Positions 32,604-44,600 of a stretch of 64,000 nt of DNA are shown one piece after another. The stretch is from Leuctra nigra. Taxonomy: Eukaryota > Arthropoda > Insecta > Plecoptera > Leuctridae. The position numbers and the translations under genes are program-made. Every line of letters begins with the position of its first letter. Position 1 is the stretch's first letter. The DNA is taken from the NCBI GenBank assembly GCA_934045905.1, contig OW203768.1, positions 30,409,060-30,473,059 of the forward strand. The letters are read 5' to 3'. The notes beneath the pieces were generated by a model. That model saw nothing but the letters and a program-made list of their open reading frames with translations. It was not told where the DNA came from and did not search any database.

Positions 32604-35600
32604 TGGCTGGTTTCCCTTCGATGAAACAAAATCCCCGTACCTTGAATTCACATTATTCATGTACGGATTTGTCGATGGCGTTGGACTTGTAATGATAGTT
32701 TACTTCGACACATTCATGATGATGCTGCTCATCCAAATCATCGTCCAGCTCCGAGATCTTCGCCACAGTCTGCTGAATATCAGACAGATCGCAGCTGACA
32801 GAGTCGACATCAGACACATGTTCAGACGCAGCGAGGAGAGAACACGAGCAGCCTTGAGATGGAGGACTCTGGTCGGTAGACTACATCATGGCAGTCAAGG
32901 ACAAGTGCAAGGGAGACATTTAGATCAGATGCCAGTGGACAGAGTGGATATCAGACACTTGTTCAGACGCAGCGAGGAGAGAACACGAGCAGCCTTGAGA
33001 TGGAGGACTCTGGTCGGTAGACTACATGGCAGTCAAGGACAAGTGCAAGGGAGACAATTAGATCAGATGCCAGTGGACAGAGTGGATATCAGACACATGT
33101 TCAGACGCAGCGAGGAGAGAACACGAGCAGCCTTTAGGTGGAGGACTCTGGTCGGTAGACTACATCATGGCAGTCAAGGACAAGTGCAAGGGAGACATTT
33201 AGATCAGATGCCAGTGGACAGAGTGGATATCAGACACATGTTCAGACGCAGCGAGGAGAGAACACGAGCAGCCTTTAGGTGGAGGACTCTGGTCGGTAGA
33301 CTACATCATGGCAGTCAAGGACAAGTGCAAGGGAGACATTTAGATCAGATGCCAGTGGACAGAGTGGATATCAGACACATGTTCAGACGCAGCGAGGAGA
33401 GAACACGAGCAGCCTTTAGGTGGAGGACTCTGGTCGGTAGACTACATCATGGCAGTCAAGGACAAGTGCAAGGGAGACATTTAGATCAGATGCCAGTGGA
33501 CAGAGTGGATATCAGACACGTGTTCAGACGCAGCGAGGAGAGAACACGAGCAGCCTTTAGGTGGAGGACTCTGGTCGGTAGACTACATCATGGCAGTCAA
33601 GGACAAGTGCAAGGGAGACATTTAGATCAGATGCCAGTGGACAGAGTCGACATCAGACACATGTTTAGACGTGAGGAGAGAACACGAGCAGCCTTTAGGT
33701 GGAGGACTCTGGTCGGTAGACTACATCATGGCAGTCAAGGACAAGTGCAAGGGAGACATTTAGATCAGATGCCAGTGGACAGAGTGGATATCAGACACTT
33801 GTTCAGACGCAGCGAGGAGAGAACACGAGCAGCCTTTAGGTGGAGGACTCTGGTCGGTAGACTACATCATGGCAGTCAAGGACAAGTGCAAGGGAGACAT
33901 TTAGATCAGATGCCAGTGGACAGAGTGGACATCAGACACATGTTTAGACGTGAGGAGAGACCACGAGCAGCCTTTAGGTGGAGGACTCTGGTCGGTAGAC
34001 TACATGGCAGTCAAGGACAAGTGCAAGGGAGACATTTAGATCAGATGCCAGTTGACAGAGTCGACATCAGACATATGTTTAGACGTGAGGAGAGAACACG
34101 AGCAGCCTTGAGATGGAGGACTCTGGTCGGTAGACTACATGGCAGTCAAGGACAAGTGCAAGGGAGACATTTAGATCAGATGCCAGTGGACAGAGTGGAT
34201 ATCAGACACTTGTTCAGGCGGGAGGAGAGAACACGAGCAGCCTTTAGGTGGAGGACTCTGGTCGGTAGACTACATGGCAGTCAAGGACAAGTGCAAGGGA
34301 GACATTTAGATCAGATGCCAGTTGACAGAGTCGACATCAGACACATGTTCAGACGCAGCGAGGAGAGAACACGAGCAGCCTTAAGGTGGAGGACTCTGGT
34401 CGGTAGACTACATGGCAGTCAAGGACAAGTGCAAGGGAGACATTTAGATCAGATGCCAGTGGACAGAGTGGATATCAGACACTTGTTCAGGCGTGAGGAG
34501 AGAACACGAGCAGCCTTTAGGTGGAGGACTCTGGTCGGTAGACTACATCATGGCAGTCAAGGACAAGTGCAAGGGAGACATTTAGATCAGATGCCAGTTG
34601 ACAGAGTGGATATCAGACACTTGTTCAGGCGTGAGGAGAGAACACGAGCAGCCTTTAGGTGGAGGACTCTGGTCGGTAGACTACATGGCAGTCAAGGACA
34701 AGTGCAAGGGAGACATTTATATCAGATGCCAGTGGACAGAGTGGATATCAGACACTTGTTCAGGCGTGAGGAGAGAACACGAGCAGCCTTTAGGTGGAGG
34801 ACTCTGGTCGGTAGACTACATCATGGCAGTCAAGGACAAGTGCAAGGGAGACATTTAGATCAGATGCCAGTTGACAGAGTGGATATCAGAAACTTGTTCA
34901 GGCGTGAGGAGAGAACATGAGCAGCCTTTAGGTGGAGGACTCTGGTCGGTAGACTACATGGCAGTCAAGGACAAGTGCAAGGGAGACATTTAGATCAGAT
35001 GCCAGTTGACAGAGTGGATATCAGACACATGTTTAGACGTGAGGAGAGAACACGAGCAGCCTTTAGGTGGAGGACTCTGGTCGGTAGACTACATGGCAGT
35101 CAAGGACAAGTGCAAGGGAGACATTTAGATCAGATGCCAGTTGACAGAGTGGATATCAGACACATGTTTAGACGTGAGGAGAGAACACGAGCAGCCTTTA
35201 GGTGGAGGACTCTGGTCGGTAGACTACATGGCAGTCAAGGACAAGTGCAAGGGAGACATTTAGATCAGATGCCAGTTGACAGAGTGGATATCAGACACAT
35301 GTTCAGACGTGAGGAGAGAACACGAGCAGCCTTTAGGTGGAGGACTCTGGTCGGTAGACTACATGGCAGTCAAGGACAAGTGCAAGGGAGACATTTAGAT
35401 CAGATGCCAGTGGACAGAGTGGATATCAGACACATATTTAGACGTGAGAAGAGAACACGAGCAGCCTTTAGGTGGAGGACTCTGGTCGGTAGACTACATG
35501 GCAGTCAAGGACAAGTGCAAGGGAGACATTTAGATCAGATGCCAGTTGACAGATTGGATATCAGACACATGTTAAGACGTGAGGAGAGAACACGAGCAGC

Positions 35601-38600
35601 CTTAAGGTGGAGGACTCTGGTCGGTAGACTACATGGCAGTCAAGGACAAGTGCAAGGGAGACATTTAGATCAGATGCCAGTTGACAGAGTGGATATCAGA
35701 CACATGTTCAGACGTGAGGAGAGAACACGAGCAGCCTTTAGGTGGAGGACTCTGGTCGGTAGACTACATGGCAGTCAAGGACAAGTGCAAGGGAGACATT
35801 TAGATCAGATGCCAGTGGACAGAGTGGATATCAGACACTTGTTCAGACGCAGCGAGGAGAGAACACGAGCAGCCTTATGGTGGAGGACTCTGGTCGGTAG
35901 ACTACATGGCAGTCAAGGACAAGTGCAAGGGAGACATTTAGATCAGATGCCAGTGGGCAGAGTGGATATCAGACACTTGTTCAGACGCAGCGAGGAGAGA
36001 ACACGAGCAGCCTTTAGGTGGAGGACTCTGGTCGGTAGACTACATCATGGCAGTCAAGGACAAGTGCAAGGAAGACATTTAGATCAGATGCCAGTTGACA
36101 GAGTGGATATCAGACACTTGTTCAGACGCAGCGAGGAGAGAACACGAGCAGCCTTTAGGTGGAGGACTCTGGTCGGTAGACTACATGGCAGTCAAGGACA
36201 AGTGCAAGGGAGACATTTAGATCAGATGCCAGTGGACAGAGTGGATATCAGACACATGTTCAGACGCAGCGAGGAGAGAACACGAGCAGCCTTTAGGTGG
36301 AGGACTTTGGTCGGTAGACTACATGGCAGTCAAGGACAAGTGCAAGGGAGACATTTAGATCAGATGCCAGTGGACAGAGTGGATATCAGACACATGTTTA
36401 GACGTGAGGAGAGAACACGAGCAGCCTTGAGATAGAGGACTCTGGTCGGTAGACTACATGGCAGTCAAGGACAAGTGCAAGGGAGACATTTAGATCAGAT
36501 GCCAGTGGACAGAGTGGATATCAGACACTTGTTCAGACGCAGCGAGGAGAGAACACGAGCAGCCTTTAGTTGGAGGACTCTGGTCGGTAGACTACATCAT
36601 GGCAGTCAAGGACAAGTGCAAGGGAGACATTTAGATCTGATGCCAGTGGACAGAGTGGATATCAGACACATGTTTAGACGTGAGGAGAGAACACGAGCAG
36701 CCTTGAGATGGAGGACTCTGGTCGGTAGACTACATGGCAGTCAAGGACAAGTGCAAGGGAGACATTTAGATCAGATGCCAGTGGACAGAGTGGATATCAG
36801 ACACTTGTTCAGACGCAGCGAGGAGAGAACACGAGCAGCCTTTAGGTGGAGGACTCTGGTCGGTAGACTACATGGCAGTCAAGGACAAGTGCAAGGGAGA
36901 CATTTAGATCAGATGCCAGTTGACAGAGTGGATATCAGACACTTGTTCAGACGCAGCGAGGAGAGAACACGACCAGCCTTTAGGTGGAGGACTCTGGTCG
37001 GTAGACTACATGGCAGTCAAGGACAAGTGCAAGGGAGACATTTAGATCAGATGCCAGTTGACAGAGTGGATATCAGACACTTGTTCAGGCGTGAGGAGAG
37101 AACACGAGCAGCCTTTAGGTGGAGGACTCTGGTCGGTAGACTACATGGCAGTCAAGGACAAGTGCAAGGGAGACATTTAGATCAGATGCCAGTGGACAGA
37201 GTGGATATCAGACACTTGTTCAGACGCAGCGAGGAGAGAACACGAGCAGCCTTTAGGTGGAGGACTCTGGTCGGTAGACTACATGGCAGTCAAGGACAAG
37301 TGCAAGGGAGACATTTAGATCAGATGCCAGTGGACAGAGTGGATATCAGACACTTGTTCAGGCGTGAGGAGAGAACACGAGCAGCCTTTAGGTGGAGGAC
37401 TCTGGTCGGTAGACTACATGGCAGTCAAGGACAAGTGCAAGGGAGACATTTAGATCAGATGCCAGTGGACAGAGTGGATATCAGACACTTGTTCAGACGC
37501 AGCGAGGAGAGAACACGAGCAGCCTTTAGGTGGAGGACTCTGGTCGGTAGACTACATGGCAGTCAAGGACAAGTGCAAGGGAGACATTTAGATCAGATGC
37601 CAGTGGACAGAGTCGACATCAGACACATGTTCAGACGCAGCGAGGAGAGAACACGAGCAGCCTTTAGGTGGAGGACTCTGGTCGGTAGACTACATGGCAG
37701 TCAAGGACAAGTGCAAGGGAGACATTTAGATCAGATGCCAGTGGACAGAGTGGATATCAGACACTTGTTCAGGCGTGAGGAGAGAACACGAGCAGCCTTT
37801 AGGTGGAGGACTCTGGTCGGTAGACTACATGGCAGTCAAGGACAAGTGCAAGGGAGACATTTAGATCAGATGCCAGTTAACAGAGTGGATATCAGACACT
37901 TGTTCAGACGCAGCGAGGAGAGAACACGAGCAGCCTTTAGGTGGAGGACTCTGGTCGGTAGACTACATCATGGCAGTCAAGGACAAGTGCAAGGGAGACA
38001 TTTAGATCAGATGCCAGTTGACAGAGTGGATATCAGACACTTGTTTAGACGCAGCGAGGAGAGAACACGAGCAGCCTTTAGGTGGAGGACTCTGGTCGGT
38101 AGACTACATGGCAGTCAAGGACAAGTGCAAGGGAGACATTTAGATCAGATGCCAGTGGACAGAGTGGATATCAGACACTTGTTCAGACGCAGCGAGGAGA
38201 GAACACGAGCAGCCTTTAGGTGGAGGACTCTGGTCGGTAGACTACATCATGGCAGTCAAGGACAAGTGCAAGGGAGACATTTAGATCAGATGCCAGTTGA
38301 CAGAGTGGATATCAGACACATGTTTAGACGTGAGGAGAGAACACGAGCAGCCTTAAGGTGGAGGACTCTGGTCGGTAGACTACATGGCAGTCAAGGACAA
38401 GTGCAAGAGAGACATTTAGATCAGATGCCAGTGGACAGAGTGGATATCAGACACTTGTTCAGACGCAGCGAGGAGAGAACACGAGCAGCCTTTAGGTGGA
38501 GGACTCTGGTCGGTAGACTACATGGCAGTCAAGGACAAGTGCAAGGGAGACATTTAGATCAGATGCCAGTTAACAGAGTGGATATCAGACACTTGTTCAG

Positions 38601-41600
38601 ACGCAGCGAGGAGAGAACACGAGCAGCCTTTAGGTGGAGGACTCTGGTCGGTAGACTACATGGCAGGCAAGGACAAGTGCAAGGGAGACATTTAGATCAG
38701 ATGCCAGTGGACAGAGTGGATATCAGACACTTGTTCAGACGCAGCGAGGAGAGAACACGAGCAGCCTTTAGGTGGAGGACTCTGGTCGGTAGACTACATG
38801 GCAGTCAAGGACAAGTGCAAGGGAGACATTTAGATCAGATGCCAGTTGACAGAGTGGATATCAGACACATGTTCAGACGTGAGGAGAGAACACGAGCAGC
38901 CTTTAGGTGGAGGACTCTGGTCGGTAGACTACATGGCAGTCAAGGACAAGTGCAAGGGAGACATTTAGATCAGATGCCAGTGGACAGAGTGGATATCAGA
39001 CACATATTTAGACGTGAGAAGAGAACACGAGCAGCCTTTAGGTGGAGGACTCTGGTCGGTAGACTACATGGTAGTCAAGGACAAGTGCAAGGGAGACATT
39101 TAGATCAGATGCCAGTTGACAGATTGGATATCAGACACATGTTTAGACGTGAGGAGAGAACACGAGCAGCCTTAAGGTGGAGGACTCTGGTCGGTAGACT
39201 ACATGGCAGTCAAGGACAAGTGCAAGGGAGACATTTAGATCAGATGCCAGTTGACAGAGTGGATATCAGACACATGTTCAGACGTGAGGAGAGAACACGA
39301 GCAGCCTTTAGGTGGAGGACTCTGGTCGGTAGACTACATGGCAGTCAAGGACAAGTGCAAGGGAGACATTTAGATCAGATGCCAGTGGACAGAGTGGATA
39401 TCAGACACTTGTTCAGACGCAGCGAGGAGAGAACACGAGCAGCCTTATGGTGGAGGACTCTGGTCGGTAGACTACATGGCAGTCAAGGACAAGTGCAAGG
39501 GAGACATTTAGATCAGATGCCAGTGGGCAGAGTGGATATCAGACACTTGTTCAGACGCAGCGAGGAGAGAACACGAGCAGCCTTTAGGTGGAGGACTCTG
39601 GTCGGTAGACTACATCATGGCAGTCAAGGACAAGTGCAAGGAAGACATTTAGATCAGATGCCAGTTGACAGAGTGGATATCAGACACTTGTTCAGACGCA
39701 GCGAGGAGAGAACACGAGCAGCCTTTAGGTGGAGGACTCTGGTCGGTAGACTACATGGCAGTCAAGGACAAGTGCAAGGGAGACATTTAGATCAGATGCC
39801 AGTGGACAGAGTGGATATCAGACACATGTTCAGACGCAGCGAGGAGAGAACACGAGCAGCCTTTAGGTGGAGGACTTTGGTCGGTAGACTACATGGCAGT
39901 CAAGGACAAGTGCAAGGGAGACATTTAGATCAGATGCCAGTGGACAGAGTGGATATCAGACACATGTTTAGACGTGAGGAGAGAACACGAGCAGCCTTGA
40001 GATAGAGGACTCTGGTCGGTAGACTACATGGCAGTCAAGGACAAGTGCAAGGGAGACATTTAGATCAGATGCCAGTGGACAGAGTGGATATCAGACACTT
40101 GTTCAGACGCAGCGAGGAGAGAACACGAGCAGCCTTTAGTTGGAGGACTCTGGTCGGTAGACTACATCATGGCAGTCAAGGACAAGTGCAAGGGAGACAT
40201 TTAGATCTGATGCCAGTGGACAGAGTGGATATCAGACACATGTTTAGACGTGAGGAGAGAACACGAGCAGCCTTGAGATGGAGGACTCTGGTCGGTAGAC
40301 TACATGGCAGTCAAGGACAAGTGCAAGGGAGACATTTAGATCAGATGCCAGTGGACAGAGTGGATATCAGACACTTGTTCAGACGCAGCGAGGAGAGAAC
40401 ACGAGCAGCCTTTAGGTGGAGGACTCTGGTCGGTAGACTACATGGCAGTCAAGGACAAGTGCAAGGGAGACATTTAGATCAGATGCCAGTTGACAGAGTG
40501 GATATCAGACACTTGTTCAGACGCAGCGAGGAGAGAACACGACCAGCCTTTAGGTGGAGGACTCTGGTCGGTAGACTACATGGCAGTCAAGGACAAGTGC
40601 AAGGGAGACATTTAGATCAGATGCCAGTTGACAGAGTGGATATCAGACACTTGTTCAGGCGTGAGGAGAGAACACGAGCAGCCTTTAGGTGGAGGACTCT
40701 GGTCGGTAGACTACATGGCAGTCAAGGACAAGTGCAAGGGAGACATTTAGATCAGATGCCAGTGGACAGAGTGGATATCAGACACTTGTTCAGACGCAGC
40801 GAGGAGAGAACACGAGCAGCCTTTAGGTGGAGGACTCTGGTCGGTAGACTACATGGCAGTCAAGGACAAGTGCAAGGGAGACATTTAGATCAGATGCCAG
40901 TGGACAGAGTGGATATCAGACACTTGTTCAGGCGTGAGGAGAGAACACGAGCAGCCTTTAGGTGGAGGACTCTGGTCGGTAGACTACATGGCAGTCAAGG
41001 ACAAGTGCAAGGGAGACATTTAGATCAGATGCCAGTGGACAGAGTGGATATCAGACACTTGTTCAGACGCAGCGAGGAGAGAACACGAGCAGCCTTTAGG
41101 TGGAGGACTCTGGTCGGTAGACTACATGGCAGTCAAGGACAAGTGCAAGGGAGACATTTAGATCAGATGCCAGTGGACAGAGTCGACATCAGACACATGT
41201 TCAGACGCAGCGAGGAGAGAACACGAGCAGCCTTTAGGTGGAGGACTCTGGTCGGTAGACTACATGGCAGTCAAGGACAAGTGCAAGGGAGACATTTAGA
41301 TCAGATGCCAGTGGACAGAGTGGATATCAGACACTTGTTCAGGCGTGAGGAGAGAACACGAGCAGCCTTTAGGTGGAGGACTCTGGTCGGTAGACTACAT
41401 GGCAGTCAAGGACAAGTGCAAGGGAGACATTTAGATCAGATGCCAGTTAACAGAGTGGATATCAGACACTTGTTCAGACGCAGCGAGGAGAGAACACGAG
41501 CAGCCTTTAGGTGGAGGACTCTGGTCGGTAGACTACATCATGGCAGTCAAGGACAAGTGCAAGGGAGACATTTAGATCAGATGCCAGTTGACAGAGTGGA

Positions 41601-44600
41601 TATCAGACACTTGTTTAGACGCAGCGAGGAGAGAACACGAGCAGCCTTTAGGTGGAGGACTCTGGTCGGTAGACTACATGGCAGTCAAGGACAAGTGCAA
41701 GGGAGACATTTAGATCAGATGCCAGTGGACAGAGTGGATATCAGACACTTGTTCAGACGCAGCGAGGAGAGAACACGAGCAGCCTTTAGGTGGAGGACTC
41801 TGGTCGGTAGACTACATCATGGCAGTCAAGGACAAGTGCAAGGGAGACATTTAGATCAGATGCCAGTTGACAGAGTGGATATCAGACACATGTTTAGACG
41901 TGAGGAGAGAACACGAGCAGCCTTAAGGTGGAGGACTCTGGTCGGTAGACTACATGGCAGTCAAGGACAAGTGCAAGAGAGACATTTAGATCAGATGCCA
42001 GTGGACAGAGTGGATATCAGACACTTGTTCAGACGCAGCGAGGAGAGAACACGAGCAGCCTTTAGGTGGAGGACTCTGGTCGGTAGACTACATGGCAGTC
42101 AAGGACAAGTGCAAGGGAGACATTTAGATCAGATGCCAGTTAACAGAGTGGATATCAGACACTTGTTCAGACGCAGCGAGGAGAGAACACGAGCAGCCTT
42201 TAGGTGGAGGACTCTGGTCGGTAGACTACATGGCAGGCAAGGACAAGTGCAAGGGAGACATTTAGATCAGATGCCAGTGGACAGAGTGGATATCAGACAC
42301 TTGTTCAGACGCAGCGAGGAGAGAACACGAGCAGCCTTTAGGTGGAGGACTCTGGTCGGTAGACTACATGGCAGTCAAGGACAAGTGCAAGGGAGACATT
42401 TAGATCAGATGCCAGTGGACAGAGTGGATATCAGACACTTGTTCAGACGCAGCGAGGAGAGAACACGAGCGGCCTTTAGGTGGAGGACTCTGGTCGGTAG
42501 ACTACATGGCAGTCAAGGACAAGTGCAAGGGAGACATTTAGATCAGATGCCAGTGGACAGAGTGGATATCAGACACATGTTCAGACGCAGCGAGGAGAGA
42601 ACACGAGCAGCCTTTAGGTGGAGGACTTTGGTCGGTAGACTACATGGCAGTCAAGGACAAGTGCAAGGGAGACATTTAGATCAGATGCCAGTGGACAGAG
42701 TGGATATCAGACACATGTTTAGACGTGAGGAGAGAACACGAGCAGCCTTGAGATAGAGGACTCTGGTCGGTAGACTACATGGCAGTCAAGGACAAGTGCA
42801 AGGGAGACATTTAGATCAGATGCCAGTGGACAGAGTGGATATCAGACACTTGTTCAGACGCAGCGAGGAGAGAACACGAGCAGCCTTTAGTTGGAGGACT
42901 CTGGTCGGTAGACTACATCATGGCAGTCAAGGACAAGTGCAAGGGAGACATTTAGATCTGATGCCAGTGGACAGAGTGGATATCAGACACATGTTTAGAC
43001 GTGAGGAGAGAACACGAGCAGCCTTGAGATGGAGGACTCTGGTCGGTAGACTACATGGCAGTCAAGGACAAGTGCAAGGGAGACATTTAGATCAGATGCC
43101 AGTGGACAGAGTGGATATCAGACACTTGTTCAGACGCAGCGAGGAGAGAACACGAGCAGCCTTTAGGTGGAGGACTCTGGTCGGTAGACTACATGGCAGT
43201 CAAGGACAAGTGCAAGGGAGACATTTAGATCAGATGCCAGTTGACAGAGTGGATATCAGACACTTGTTCAGACGCAGCGAGGAGAGAACACGACCAGCCT
43301 TTAGGTGGAGGACTCTGGTCGGTAGACTACATGGCAGTCAAGGACAAGTGCAAGGGAGACATTTAGATCAGATGCCAGTTGACAGAGTGGATATCAGACA
43401 CTTGTTCAGGCGTGAGGAGAGAACACGAGCAGCCTTTAGGTGGAGGACTCTGGTCGGTAGACTACATGGCAGTCAAGGACAAGTGCAAGGGAGACATTTA
43501 GATCAGATGCCAGTGGACAGAGTGGATATCAGACACTTGTTCAGACGCAGCGAGGAGAGAACACGAGCAGCCTTTAGGTGGAGGACTCTGGTCGGTAGAC
43601 TACATGGCAGTCAAGGACAAGTGCAAGGGAGACATTTAGATCAGATGCCAGTGGACAGAGTGGATATCAGACACTTGTTCAGGCGTGAGGAGAGAACACG
43701 AGCAGCCTTTAGGTGGAGGACTCTGGTCGGTAGACTACATGGCAGTCAAGGACAAGTGCAAGGGAGACATTTAGATCAGATGCCAGTGGACAGAGTGGAT
43801 ATCAGACACTTGTTCAGACGCAGCGAGGAGAGAACACGAGCAGCCTTTAGGTGGAGGACTCTGGTCGGTAGACTACATGGCAGTCAAGGACAAGTGCAAG
43901 GGAGACATTTAGATCAGATGCCAGTGGACAGAGTCGACATCAGACACATGTTCAGACGCAGCGAGGAGAGAACACGAGCAGCCTTTAGGTGGAGGACTCT
44001 GGTCGGTAGACTACATGGCAGTCAAGGACAAGTGCAAGGGAGACATTTAGATCAGATGCCAGTGGACAGAGTGGATATCAGACACTTGTTCAGGCGTGAG
44101 GAGAGAACACGAGCAGCCTTTAGGTGGAGGACTCTGGTCGGTAGACTACATGGCAGTCAAGGACAAGTGCAAGGGAGACATTTAGATCAGATGCCAGTTA
44201 ACAGAGTGGATATCAGACACTTGTTCAGACGCAGCGAGGAGAGAACACGAGCAGCCTTTAGGTGGAGGACTCTGGTCGGTAGACTACATCATGGCAGTCA
44301 AGGACAAGTGCAAGGGAGACATTTAGATCAGATGCCAGTTGACAGAGTGGATATCAGACACTTGTTTAGACGCAGCGAGGAGAGAACACGAGCAGCCTTT
44401 AGGTGGAGGACTCTGGTCGGTAGACTACATGGCAGTCAAGGACAAGTGCAAGGGAGACATTTAGATCAGATGCCAGTGGACAGAGTGGATATCAGACACT
44501 TGTTCAGACGCAGCGAGGAGAGAACACGAGCAGCCTTTAGGTGGAGGACTCTGGTCGGTAGACTACATCATGGCAGTCAAGGACAAGTGCAAGGGAGACA

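Noticed and set aside
34598..34858. Plus-strand open frame in a second frame of the array as a gene
   Set aside because: It exists only where two adjacent units happen to lack the usual TAG of that frame; it is a shadow of the main frame.
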